A stretch of 64,000 nt of DNA from Loxodes magnus (taxonomy: Eukaryota > Ciliophora > Karyorelictea > Loxodida > Loxodidae): positions 1,844,311 through 1,908,310 of the forward strand of contig CAMPDV010000007.1 in the NCBI GenBank assembly GCA_946699065.1, in the 5' to 3' direction. The notes under the pieces were generated by a model, which had not been told where the DNA came from, did no database searches, and worked only from the letters and a program-made list of their open reading frames with translations. A program made the translations under genes and the position numbers. Position 1 is the stretch's first letter. Every line of letters starts with the position of its first letter. This document shows, piece after piece, positions 14,065-27,447 of this stretch.

Positions 14065-17000
14065 TCATGTGCTTAATGAAGGCTCATAATAAATCATAGT
14101 AATCTTAACTACCTAAAGATCAATTTAAGAGAATGTAAAATCTCATTCTGTAGCTACGATTCCATTTTATCCTTTTTTAAATGAAAAACATTTGAAAGAA
14201 AAAATTCTTGTTTAGTCTATTAAATGCAAGTCTATCCATAGCTATAAAACTTATTGCTTAACTTATAATTATTACTTTGTCTCTATCTTAAATATCTAGA
14301 TTTGAATACATAATCTCTAATTATTAATTACCCCTAGCTTCCAATAAATTAATACTCTTAGATGCTAACTAATTTAGTTAAAAGGGAATTTACTTCATAA
14401 GCTTATATATTTGATAAGACTCTTGCTTATATAATACTAGATAGTTATTAAGGATATATTCAATAACTAGTTCATAGCATCATTTATCTAATAGATAAAG
14501 TTAGATATAATCATTTAAGTCGTTTTTACTTAATTAATTAACCTTTAGGTGTCAAATAGGTTGCTTTATCCATTAATCTAATAGATTATCTGCTTAGAAG
14601 CTTAAAAAGAGAGAAGTTCAATAGCATGAAGATAAATCAATTGTATCTAATATGGTTTAGTTATACTCTTTTCATTTTAACTTTATAACCAGATTAGGAT
14701 TTTCTGAATAATGAAATGGTTCTTATCAAGGTCCTATTTAATAATTGGATTTTAGCTTAATGTAATTGTCTATATAATATAAGGTCTTAATAAACTTAAA
14801 TGCTTTTCCTTTATGCAATCATTCGCTTTTTTGACTAAATTTAAGTAGTTACCATTAAGATGATTCTCTTATAATTCCTTTTGAAGCCAACTTCCTATAA
14901 AATATTTTATCTTTGCAGCTTTAAAAAATATACTTGCTTCCTTTCTTTTTAGATATATTTCTTTATCATGGGATCAACCTGCAACTAATAAGAATGCCTC
15001 TCTAGATTAATTTCTTAGTAACTACCTTTTTAATTTAACTTAACTCTTGTGTTTACTTAGTTTTCTTAAAGCAACCTAAAAAATAACTATAATAAAAAGT
15101 ATCCTTAGATAACTGTTGGACAGTACTTAAACCAAAGAAAAACCTTTGTATATCCAAAAAGCTTGATGATAGATTTAAAATCTAAGTACTAAATTAATCT
15201 TGAGGTTCCCTAGTGGCTAATTAACTATATAACTTCATTATATAATGATAATATTAAAAGATTCCCTTTTTTAAGCTTATGGGGATATTTTAAGTATTTT
15301 AATAAGATGAAACTTCTGTATACTAAGCTCTATCATATAACTAGTCATTTTTAAAGCAAAGAGTACATTTATTTAATACTCTAAAATACTTATATTAACT
15401 AAATGGTATAAGTTAGATAATAGTAACTATGATTAAAGCATACCAAGTTTAAACTAATAGATACCTACTAGTAAGCGATTATTTTATTTATAAAATCAAA
15501 CATTTAATTAGATCATAAATCAATCAAATTATTGCAGTTTAACAATAAGAAAAGCTATTATTTAATAAGGTTTTATGCTTTGCTTTATAAGTTTTAAATG
15601 TGACCAAAACTTTATACAATCTTTAGTGATGATAAGTAGTAATATCTCTTAAGTAAATATAAACTTTAACTAAACTTAATCATCTTTATAGCAAGCTTTC
15701 TTAGTCCCTTTCAGTAAATTTAGATTTGAATGCTTTCTGACTTTTAATTCTCGGATGTTTAGCTTACACCAGATATAATGAAAAAGCAAACTTTATAATT
15801 ACAATTATCTAGATGCAGTTTCATAGTCTTCAATATTGCAGTCATTTATCTATTTTTAATTCTAATCTAAGTACTTAAAATTACGCAAAATGAGAAAAGC
15901 TATAGTAGCAAAATTAATAACTTATTAAAAAAGTTATTAAAGCAAATAACTAATTATTTATGAAAGATAGGCTAGGATATATCGGTTGTATTTGAATAGC
16001 TAGTAAATAAAACATTTCCTATGAATTACATTTCTAAAAGATTAAATTAAAAAGACAAAAAATCATGATTTTACTTCTTAGCCTTCAATAACGAAACAGA
16101 ATTTTCAGCAAAAACTTAATAATTTATTATGTAATTTCATCTTAAAAACTCTACCATTTTGGAGAATTTCTTTAGACTGATATTTTGAAGATGAAGTTAA
16201 ATCAACTTAAAGAAAGTTATTTACCAAATATTAAGTTGATTTAAGTATAAGATGAACATTTAAATTTTGGATTTATTAATTAACTATATTATCTGCTCTT
16301 ATTTCATTAACTATATGATTTTACATTCATTCATGTTTTTATAATTGTTAAACTAAGTCTTAACTTTTTCCTTTAAACATATGCTTCAAAAATACTTAAT
16401 ACTTCTTATCTAAAATTAAGTTTATTCAATTCCTTTTTATGGATCTTTTTATTTCTAGGCTTATGTAGTTTTATTAATTATTAAATCACAAGCAATAATT
16501 TCGTTAGCATATTATGCATAATATAAGGTATTTTTATTATTAAGTTTTATAAATTGCTTTTACCTCATAATCCTAATCCCATAATTTCTTGATCTTTTAC
16601 TTGTATGTTTAATGATAATGATTGTAATGATTAATATGGAATCTTTTAGGGTAGATTAGTTCTTCTAGTTTAATATTAACTTCATAGTAATTTTCATAGC
16701 ATTTTTTGTTCTAGAATAAATCTCTAAAAATTGGAATCTTAAAGTAACGAATAAATATTCCAAGAATAGAGATTTCAAGTTTATAAATGCCGAATAACTT
16801 TCGGATGTGTTCCCTTAAAGAAATTATATTTTACTAGGGACCTTTATAAAATTTAGAGGTTTAATGTTTCATTTCAGAATTAATTTCCCCGCTATTCTTT
16901 TGTCTACTTTATTCACATGCCTAAATTAATTTTTTTTATGCTTCTTAGCAAATAAATTTAATTTTAACTAGTTAGAAATTCCTAAAAGCCTTATATTAAT

Positions 17001-20000
17001 TAACTTTAAATAATGACTCTGCTTATAAAAGGTTTTATTATATCCTAACTTATTAAGTTAAGTTCTTTAATTATAAGATTTTTAATTTTTTAGCTTTAGC
17101 TTAGCATAAGTTTTTCTGTTAAATTAAACTATCTTATAAAGACTATCAATTTATAGTTACTTCTTTAAGATTACTTTAAGTTATTAACTTAAAGCTTTAT
17201 TATATTATTATAAATAACTCTGTTAGCCTTATCTTATTTGAATCATTTTGCGATTTGTATTATCTCTCATATGCGATAATTTATAATATAGAGATATTGT
17301 ACATTTTACTTTAGTATATTATAAGCACTTAATTATTATAAATCTTCTTACTTTTATAATTTCTTATTTCTCTATTTTAGCTTTTGTTAAGTAATTATAC
17401 CTTTTGAATCACTTACAATCTTACATTTTTCAAATAGTATCTCCTAATAGCACTCTTTTAAACTTAATTCCTAATTTTTAAATTATATTGAACTTTTTTT
17501 TTCACATGCAAGCATTTACATTTAAGTGTTTTTTCAGAAATAATTAATTTAGCATTTTCCTTTGATAAATTATAAGAGTTACTAACTTTCTTTTATATAT
17601 ACTAGATATCTTTCAATCTTCTGTTTTATAATTAAATGCTTGTAATTTCCCTACTCATTTCCTCTCCTTATAGTTTCAATTTTAAATAAGAAAAATACTA
17701 TAATAATTCAGCTTAGATTCTAACCTGAAATTGGTTGCTTTTTGATTTACCATAATCTTGCTTCTTTTCTTCATCATACAATACCTAAGTCTTTAACATT
17801 ACTAAAGGCTTTATATATCAGATAAAAACAGGTTGTGTTAAAGAAATCATAAGATTAAGAAAGTAAAATGAGCTTTGTAAATATTGAATAAATGGAGTTG
17901 ATAGTTATTATTTTAATAATATAGAGAAAGTAACTTTCATCTTAATCAGTTGCTATTTAGAGTTAATGCTCATATAGTATTTCGACATTTATTATATAAC
18001 ATGTTTAACTAATGCTGCATAATAAAAGTTCTTGGATATAAGATTGCGTTGTATTAATTTAATTTATATCCTATAAAAGTATAACTTCTGGATATATTCT
18101 AAAATGAGGTAAAGTCAATTTCTAAAAAGTATTTCGATTCATTTATATAAATTATATAATATATACTTGCAAACGTTTCTTTATCTTGATACTAATGCCA
18201 TCTACATATGTTTAGATATTTCTAGAACTATATTTCTATTTTACTGTTTTAATGCAATTCCCTAGATAAAGCAAAAAATTATTTTTAGATCCATAATTGT
18301 TTAATCCAGTCTCAATAAAGTGGTCTAATCTATTAATTAAAAAGAGAAATACCTTAAGCAACTAAATAATATGTACTATTTAATTTTATTAAAATCAATT
18401 ATTAATAATAAATATTCTGACTAAGACAAAAGATAAAATTTACAAGAAAGTTTTGAATAAACAAAATAAACATGGGAAAAATTCATTCTTATCTAATTAT
18501 AGATCTAAATCTTACAAAATTCCCTAGTAAGATTTAAGATCTTTAAGAAAATCCATTCGGACTATAAACCGTCTTTGGAAGGGTCTTTAATTCTATATCT
18601 ATAAAGCTTATATTCATTACTTATGGTATTTTTGTTTATAGAAACAGATCTCTTAAATATCTCTGTTAGAATGATTAAGAAATTCCTTAAAGTTGGGAAC
18701 ATGGCAAAGAAATTCTCTGTCCTTAAATATTTCATGTTAGTTACAATTAAAAATCCTTTTATATTCTTTAGAAATCCTCCATCACTGAATTGAAAGTTTC
18801 GTTTGCTTTTTCTTCTAGAATGAGCATACGATATATCCATATAATTGTAGTTTATAAATAAAAAATAATTTACTTTAGTTTACTTGCGTTTTCGGTATAT
18901 TTCTCTTCCAGATAATATTGAATTTATCATAATATAAGCTTCTAATCTTGTGCGATATAGCTAATTTAATACATGGATTCTTTACCCTAAAAAATTTAAT
19001 TTTGAATAAAGAAGCTTTATTCAACTATCTTAAACTGTAGCTAAGCTAAAAAAATGTTTCTAAATGTTTTATTTTTTATCTGCTATCTTAAATTATAAAA
19101 ATAGGGTATATAAAATCTAGATAATGATCTGTAATTCTCTATAAAATCTTCAAATATCAAAAAGTTATTTTCTTCTAGGGTTAAAATATGAATTAAATTA
19201 ACTATTAATACATAATCTTCCTAATTTCTTTTATAATATCTTTCTTTTTTAATTATTCAGGGACAATTATTATATAGCAGCAATTAAACTGGATCTGCTT
19301 GAAGATTTTTAAACACTTTCCTATTATGCTTGTTGAAAGCACACTTTAGAATGATAAATTAAAGAGACATCTCTGATCATAATATAATAAGCATGAACCT
19401 AATTTTTTCTATTTCATTTTAATTAGATTTTAAAGCTCCTAATGGACTATCTTTTAAGCTAAATCTGGATTAAGAAATTGATTATGCGTATGAAAGAAAT
19501 TGAAAACTAAATAAATGACAATTTTTATATGTTCAAAATTAAGCATTTTGATATTTTAAAATTTGAACCATATTTTTTGTATTTCTTTAAGCGAAAGAAG
19601 TATGTATAGCTATATAAAAAATTTAAGATTTAGAATCTCTGCTGATCTTAATAAAATATATAAATTGCTTCAAGATGACATGTGTTTGTCATCGAAAAAG
19701 ACTTATATTATTACAATGGAATATTAATGATTAATATAATTGTAGTCTATGATATAAGTATAAAAATATGTTTAAGAGGTACTAACACAAATAATCGTGA
19801 TTTTCTATTTTGACTATTATGCGAATCTTAGATCCTCAATAAAAAGAGGTCTCTTTAGATATCCATTTTTATAAGTCATCCACTTTTACTAAGTAATTTT
19901 ACATGATTAGATCTATTTGATATTATGATTATAAAATCAGGCAAAGTTTCTCGTTAAGTTTTTCTATTTGGAAGTTCTTTAAAATTTAAAAACTATAGAT

Positions 20001-21048
20001 ATTTTTATCTAACTTAGATTTAATCCTTCCATTAGTTTCTTACTTTCTATAGACAATTACTTAAAGACTTTAATTAACTATAAGTCAAAACTAATGTAAA
20101 TTGGAAAAAAACTTAAAAGTTATTCTTCGTTCTGGAAAATGAAATTATTCGTCCTTATTTGTTATAATATTCTATTTAACTATATTTTTTAAATTAAAGC
20201 TGCATGATGCTATGTAATTGCTCAATATCTAGAGTAATTTAAGTTAAAACGCTATTTTTTAATTTTTTGATGATATCTTAGAAGAAATATATGGATTGAT
20301 TGTGTGGTACATTTAAGAAGGTAGTTTAAGGCTTTTCGTTAAATTTAAGTGGATTATACCATTTAAAATTATGTTTAAAACATTAAGAAGCTTTGATTGC
20401 AATTTTTTCTGGTTCTAAACGTTCAATAACTATTATTTTTCTGATTTTTTGAGATTATTTTGACTTTATTTAGTGTTTTTTATGTTTAAAATTACTATTT
20501 TTCAAGAGAGAAATAACTAAATAAAGCAAACTCACTTTCCAATTTTTCATCTTGATATTAGATAGTTCTCTGAAAGGATTTTCTACCAAATCTTAATATT
20601 AAAATTAGTTATCTACTGTACTAATGATTTACATCTTTTTTAATACCAAGTGAGCTGAAATCTTAATACAAAGTAAGATTTACTAAAGTTCCATATAATA
20701 AATCCTAAGATAAAGCTGCTATAAGGGAAGTTGAAATAAAAGTTATACCCTCTGTATTTCTATTCCTTCTATATAATACGAATCATTGCATTATTTTGAT
20801 ACTTCTTTCTCTTTATCCTAAAATATCGATTCAATATCTCTCTTCTTCTCTTAATAGTATCCATTAAAATCTTCAGAATTCAGTTAAGCTATAAAGCAAC
20901 TAATAAAATTCCTTTTTGTATGTTATAGAATAAAGTTAATTGAAGATATTTAAGTATCTTCTGCTTATTGCCTCTTTACCAATTTTTTATAAAGGAGATA
21001 AAAATATTTATCTTTATAAGAATAAAATCCTTTTATTTCAGGCTTCAT
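14065..21048 (-). CDS. very large hypothetical protein
   Basis: A single minus frame gives about 2,327 coherent residues with no phase change from an ATG at 21048 to TGA 14065-14067. The N-terminal part is charged (KPEIKGFYSYKDKYFYLLY). A Q/K-rich, coiled-coil-like stretch lies near 17.2-17.8 kb. Hydrophobic segments occur near 15.1 kb and in several other places. The C-terminal part is Trp/Lys-rich (EAFLLVAGWSHDKEIYLKRK near 15.0 kb). In-frame TGA codons are scattered and read naturally as Trp. I recognise no family. Support is the quality of the inferred protein rather than homology, and in this code every frame is open. The start could be further upstream, the stop is a choice between nearby TGAs, and the region could hold more than one gene. 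Confidence 0.45.
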
Positions 21049-23074
21049 CAATAATCAGCTTTTCTAAAAATATTCAAACTTTCAAATATTTAAAATCTTT
21101 TATTTAAAGGTTTCTAAGACTCCAAAAACAAAGAACTAATAAATTATTATATTTTTTAAATTAGAAGAAGAGCTAAAAATATTGGTTTTTTGACTAAGGG
21201 AGAGATAAAATAATACAAAATTTAAATTATAAAGAAGAAATATTTAAATTCAGTATGATCAGCATAGTATATGTTAATAACTTAGTTATAAATAGTACTT
21301 AATGAAACTCATTTTATTTATTGTTCATTATTTCTATTTTATTGAAATAAAAATTTATCAGTTTAGTTAGTACTATAAATTTCATTTATTATATGGTATA
21401 TTAAAAATTTTATTTACATTCTTTAAATTGTTAAAAGCAATAAAAAGCATTATAATTTTAAATTGGAAGTATGAACTTATCTTTTTTAATAAAATTATTA
21501 GTCTAAATCAATTTAGCATTACCTTTCTTTTTCTATATTAAATGCCTAATTAAGATCATACTTTATAGTTTCCTTATTTTTAATAAATCCTTTATTTTAC
21601 ATAAAAGCTATAATGAAATACTCTTATTACCTTAATCACTACTTCTAAGTTATTTAAATACTTCGATCGCTTTAAATATCTGTAGATATTCCGCTGAAAA
21701 ATGTTTATTACATTTTTTGTTATTCTACTCCTAACTAAATCTAGAATACTCCTCTTTACTTATTGTGTTTTAACATACAATAAACTTATACTACTAAAAA
21801 ATTTCTATAACAATAAGAGTAATTTAAGCCAATAAGCATATTCCTTTTATATATAAGTTTCTTAAGATTTGATTTAAAAAAGCATAGCAAAGAATGATAT
21901 TCTTACTTAGTATTATTCAAATTGCTAATATAACTACTTTATTTCAATATCTTTTATTAGAGGCTTTATAGTTAGACTTTAAAGAGAGTTTTATACCAAA
22001 ATTTGAAATATAATTATAAAGTGTGATTATTAATAAGATTTAAATAACCTAGCAATACGTATATTAAGTTATAATATACTAATGTGTTTATAAGTTACTC
22101 TTTTCTTGCTTAATGTATACTTATTTATTAATAATTCCCTTTATAATTATTATAATTCACACTTCTTCTAATATACTTTCCTTTCTTATAGATCTTTATA
22201 TAAAATTAGTTTCAAATAACTTTGGGAAATTAATTTAAAGTAAGTTCGAATCATGTATTTTTGATGCAGATCGGATTTTAAATTTTGAAATGTAGAATAA
22301 AGAAATTGATCAATAAAGATTTGCATATTACTATTAAAACTAACCTTCACTTTTTATTTTAGTATTAGTGCTTCTTTTATCTACTTCATAATACTTATTT
22401 CCCTTAATATACTTTAGATTACTTTTTGCGAAATAAATTTATTATAACGCTTTTGTTTTTCGTACAATAATCAGTTATATTTATATTTTCCTTCTTTTCA
22501 CATAGAAAGTCTAACTTTTAAATTTTTATTTGTGTTGTTTTTAAAGTTTTTCAACACAGACTAAATACTTAAAATTTTTAAATTTGGTTATCTCTAGCAA
22601 ATTTAACAGTCTGTATGTTTTTTATTTTTAAGACTTATACTAATAAACTTAAAGAGGCATAAAAGTTTTAAAATAAATTCCATTTTTAAAGCTCTTAGCA
22701 CCTTTTACGGTTGATAAAACTACGATTACATACATCCATAATTTAAAGAATAATTTGATGAGAACCAATTCTTGTAGCTTGAGTAAATTTAGAGTATTTA
22801 AATCCTTTTATTACTATCAATCTTAAATAGAAGCTTAATATAAATATTAGTCTCTTTTTATTTAGTTTTAATATCTTGTTTAAGGCAATAGTCGAAAGTT
22901 GAATAGTAAAAAGCTATTCGAATAATTTAATAAATACTTAAAAATCTTAATAAGTTATAAGATTATTTTATTTAATATTGTATATATAAAGTGGCTTCTA
23001 AGAAATAACTGAACTTTGAATAAAACACTTAAACTGGAAAATTCTCTAAAAAATAAAAAAGCGAAATAATTGCA
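21049..23074. other. AT-rich spacer
   Basis: No recognisable coding or RNA structure on either strand. It separates a minus-strand gene from a plus-strand gene, so it should contain two promoters, but no motif stands out. The first 130 bases may still belong to the 5' end of the large minus-strand gene. Confidence 0.4.
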
Positions 23075-24043
23075 ATGAGTGAAAGTGAGAAGTATGATTG
23101 ATATGACGAACATTAACCACTTGGAAATCTAGAATTGAAAAAACTTCCGACACAAACTCAAAAAGAAATATTATCTAAGACATTAAAAGAGTTTATGTTC
23201 AAAAATAGATACCTCACTGATAAAGTAGAAAAATTAATAGTGACTTTGCTTGAGAAACAATATTAATCATCATAGGAAATAGAAAACAAACTGGAATAAA
23301 GAATTCTTTAAATTTAATAATAAATTCAGATAAAGCCATTTTCGTTTTAATAGAATCCATCAGATCCTATGGAAATAGAAAATGAAGCCTCAAATTAAAA
23401 TAAACAGAAAACAAATTTAAATAACTAGTAAATTTAAATTAAATAAGAGCTACAGGAATAATAGACTAAAATAAAAATAAAATGTTACGTGTGCAATAAA
23501 TAACACCAATTAAAATACTGTATTAACTAAGTGAAATTAAAAGAAAGAATAAATAAGATATTTTTAGAAAACTATTTAGGGGGATATATCCAACATAAAG
23601 CGGAAAAACTTATAGATTTTTTTTTAAATTCAAATCTTAATCCTTGAAGAAATAATTAAGAACGCTTCATGCAAGATAAAAACTATTCAGAATATTAAAG
23701 GATGGTGCACTAATGAAATGCTACACCGCCTAACTAAGCCTAGTAGGAATTCATGGCAAACTAATGGAGACAAGCTGATAGAATAGGTCAGATGGCTTAC
23801 TACTAAGGCTTTATCAAAGCTTTTTAACTTTTAGCTTTAGCTTTTTTAGAAAAAGGTAAATATAAAATTAATTTTATAGTTTTAAGAGAGGTTTTGAAAA
23901 TCACCAAATTTGTACCTGTATTCTCCTAAAATAAAGAATTGCTTAAGACTTCGCTAATCAGCCATATCCATTTTTTTTTAATTAATTTAATGAGTATAGC
24001 CCAGGCTTTTGAGAAGACTATTTTTAGATTAGTTAAATCTTGA
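23075..24043 (+). CDS. ORF with coiled coil and zinc-knuckle-like motif, possible retroelement ORF1
   Basis: 322 codons in one frame, ATG 23075 to TGA 24041. The N-terminus is acidic (MSESEKYDWYDEH). A Lys/Glu-rich helical region and a Gln-rich stretch follow. Around residue 150 comes CYVCNKQHQLKYC, a C-x2-C-x3-H-x4-C arrangement one residue short of a retroviral-type CCHC zinc knuckle. The C-terminal third contains QADRIGQMAYYQGF and a hydrophobic end. TGA is read as Trp at D-W-Y, P-W-R and H-Q-W. Coiled coil plus knuckle is the usual layout of a nucleic-acid-binding LINE ORF1 or Gag. However, no endonuclease or reverse transcriptase follows, so it may be a solitary remnant or a host gene. 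Sequence 3' of the stop is pyrimidine-rich and does not look coding. Confidence 0.55.
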
Positions 24044-26502
24044 AATGTAGAAATTCTTCCTATAAATTAGTCCAGTCATTATTAGTCATTTTTTTAATAC
24101 ATCGTTCAAAAAGGCCTATTATTTTTGTTATAAATTTCTAAGTTATTTAAGCATTTTTTGCAATTGTGTTGCTTTTTTATATCAAGCAACTTATTTTTCT
24201 TCTTAAGTATATTATAAATAGTTTCGTTTTATGTCATGTATACATACTTTTATCACCCTTTAAATAATTTCCTTATATAATGTCATCTTTTCCTACTATT
24301 TTTTATTTTAACTCTTATTAAAGATTTCTTTCCTTTAACACGAATTATTTAAACTACTCTTAAAGATATTGCTATTCTCATTAATTTTTGTTCTGTATAA
24401 ATGTATTATTATCCTTAATTTTTGATCTATTCGTTAAGAGAAGTCTGTTGCTTTTTAGAACTCATTTTATGCTCTATAAGTAATAACCAAATTAACTTTT
24501 AGTTAAATTAATTTTAGAGTAAATTCTCATATTTATTTATGCATTGGTAGATTTATAAGGAAAGAGACATTTATAAGTTAATTAATTTTATTTCAATAAG
24601 AGGATTTATTTTTTTTAGCTTTATCAATCTTTTTTATTTATCTCTGTCTTCAATTTCCTTTTTAATTGAAAAAATAATGTATCCATCTAACATTATAGGA
24701 TTGAATAAAAGGATTAATAATTTATACCTATACTTAACAAAAGTTTAAGTCTTCTATCTGTACTAAAGATAAGTTAATTTTACTTTTTAACAATTATAAT
24801 ATTTCATTAACGTGAAGTCATCTTTATTTTATTTTCCACGAATTATTTGTCTTTCCACGAGATATTTGGTTTTACACGAATTATTTAGCTTTCGACAAAT
24901 ATAATAATTAACTATTTAATCTTTTGTCTAGATTTTTGTAATTTATTTTATTTTTAATTGGACTATGGAGAGATTTAAAGCATTAGTATAGTATACCTCA
25001 GCAATACTTTCCAAATTAGTAACTCATAAAATTTAACTCTCTTCTGTCAATAATGTATTGCTATTAATTATTACAGTTAAGATTAAGTTTTTTCTTTATT
25101 TATGCCTAAATTTATCGTTTCAAAGTATGATAATTAAAGTTAATTGTCTCTCTTTTAAATTTGCTATTTACCTTTTTCTTTAAAAACATTGACTCTTAGG
25201 GTGTTAATTAAGAAAAGAAATCTAAATATCAGATTATCTTAGTGAAGAATTATTTTTCTCTTATTTAGTTTAATTAATGAAATTTAAGAATGAGATATAA
25301 AAACTAAAAATAAGGAAATAAGCAACTTAATACATATTTTATAATTAGAATTACTCTCAAGAAACTAATTTATTTTTATCATTTTCATGTTTAACTACTT
25401 CAGTTATAATTGTCTTCCATCAAGATAGCTATTGTAATCTAATTACGCTTTAATTAATTTAAGTATTGAAATAGAAATAAAATAAACTTTAGTTTCTATT
25501 TTTTAATTTTACAAATCAAGAGTTCTTTTTGAACTCTCATTGTTTAGTTTTATTATTGTTCATTCTTCAAGCTATAAGATATGGATAGAGATTTGTCATT
25601 TATATTAAATGATATTAGTTTTATACTTAAATATACTAATAATCTATTATTCTAATATTATATCAATGCACTAAAGCTAGTTTGAACTAAATATATAGAA
25701 AACCTTATAATTAGCTAAGCTAATATAATGAAAATAGAATATGCTAACTTTTGTTCTATTTCATTGTTATAATTTATTAATTCTTGCTTTTTTTCAATTT
25801 CACTTCAGAAATTTCTAAAGTTCGTTTTATTTTTCTAACTGCGGGTTACCTCATCTTAATTATTATCTTTGAAGTGTGAATTGGCTATTTTATCAACTTA
25901 AAGCTCAGTTTAACATGTAAAAAATTGAATAAATTTTTTAGAGCTTAACCCTAAAAATTGAAAAAAATAAAAAAGAAAGATTGTAAAGCTTCTCGAATCT
26001 ATAAAACTGCCTTTTTTAAATGATAGGTAGGTTATTTTAATATACTAAAGAAAAAAGTGACTAAATACAACATATTTGATCTTATTTACTTATAATGCTT
26101 CTAAATAAGAAAGAAAAACAAAATTTTAAGCTCTTATTATACTTTTTTTGGTAATAATATATTATGTTTTATAATAAAACTTAGTCATCAAAGCTGAAAT
26201 CTATTAAAATGTTAAAAAAGATTTTTCAACAATTTAAATAAGAATGGTAGCAAGGTTATTTAGCTAATTGAGCTATAATATCATATGAAAAATTAGCATA
26301 TTCTTATTCTCTTTTTAAGTATTGTAAAACTAAAATAATGAAGCATTTTCTTCTTAACTTATGTCATAAACTTAAAATCATAAAGTATAGAATAATTTAT
26401 GCATCTCTTTAAATAGTAGCATTTATGGGATAAGAATAACTATAACAATGTATTTAATCTTAAATTGCTATTATATTATTAAGTTTAAGGAAATTTTAGT
26501 CT
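24044..26502. other. AT-rich spacer with short degenerate repeats
   Basis: No gene recognised. Contains the CACGAATTATTT repeat cluster described separately. Confidence 0.45.
24833..24900. repeat. 19-bp degenerate tandem repeat, about 3.5 units
   Basis: Units at 24833-24851, 24852-24870 and 24871-24889 share TTTCCACGAATTATTTGTC-like sequence, followed by a partial unit. A further copy of the core CACGAATTATTT lies about 500 bp upstream, near 24337-24350. No coding frame crosses them. Confidence 0.7.
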
Positions 26503-27447
26503 TCAACTCTTAACATAACTATCCATTGCTTTTCGCATAGCTTTTGTATGCTAAGGATAGATTCCGCAACATCCTCCAATGAATCTAACTTATTTGAATC
26601 CTAAAAAGCTTCTAGTAAATTCTTCTATCTACTCATCGTTATATTCAATCTTAGGAGTAGGTACGGCAGATTCTGAAGATTTAGTTTCTTAAGTAACAAT
26701 GATAGCATTGTAATATACTCCTAGGGGCTTACTAGTTAGTTGACTTAGAATTTAAACTCCTTCTAAAGCAGATTATGGTGTACAGCAATTAAACATATAC
26801 CCAGTAACATTGTAAATGCTTTCTAAACTTTTAAAAGCATCTTATAATGATTCTCCATTTCTTAACAGTGCTTAATCATTTATCGAAAAAGAAACGAAAA
26901 CTGGCTTTGATAAGTTCGCTTTTAATAATGACTTTAATGTCTAAGCTGCCTCAGCAATAGTGGATTAAGTTTCTATTATGAAAAAGTCAACATAAGGAGT
27001 CAAAGCATCTGAAATTTTTTTATATAGATCGTCGTAAATTTCTTAATTTACTTAGCTTTCTTAATATGATTCTCCATTTGGTGGAATGCTTCCAGCCAGT
27101 CATACTTGTTTATCTACGTTTTGATTGAATGCCTAAATAGCATTTTTAGCTAATTAAGCGCTTAATTCATTCAATTCGCTAACTTTGTCCTAAAGATTCA
27201 TTTGACTCAATCTTCATTAAACGCATCCATAGTTGCTAGTAGTTAATACATCAGCTCCAGCTTCTAGAAAGCCTGAATGAGCTTCAACAACTTTGGGATT
27301 ATATTACTTTTCAAGAAGAGCATACGCAGACCAAATAGTTTAATTTCTAGGTACTCCTAGTCTTTACAGTTCGCATCCCATTCCTCCATCTAGAATCAGT
27401 ACTTTATCTGAAAGCAAGAAATCCTAGAAAGAGGCAAATTTGTTCAT
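26503..27447 (-). CDS. homocysteine S-methyltransferase
   Basis: 314 residues, the usual length for the family, ATG 27447 to TGA 26503-26505 with no intron. The enzyme transfers a methyl group, usually from S-methylmethionine or S-adenosylmethionine, to homocysteine to make methionine in the cytosol. Family marks are visible in order: DGGMGCELQRLG at the N-terminus, GADVLTTSNYG, AGSIPPNGESY, FFIIET, FNCCTP and near the C-terminus FIGGCCGIYP. The cysteines of NCC and GGCC are the zinc ligands that hold the homocysteine thiol. Two in-frame TGAs (27214-27216 and 27100-27102) read as Trp; the second gives VWLAGSIPP, where family members often have an aromatic or aliphatic residue. A third Trp is TGG. 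Catalytic residues are intact, so it is probably functional. Confidence 0.92.

Noticed and set aside
14065-21048. Naming the large gene as a known ciliate sensory membrane protein family
   Set aside because: General resemblance only; no diagnostic motif could be pointed to.
22235-22260. tRNA T-loop-like GTTCGAATC
   Set aside because: The flanking bases do not form a T stem and no acceptor, D or anticodon arms fit.
27100-27216. TGA as selenocysteine
   Set aside because: Positions align with Trp rather than Cys, and the two are in contexts unlike selenoprotein active sites; TGA use is general, not confined to one gene.
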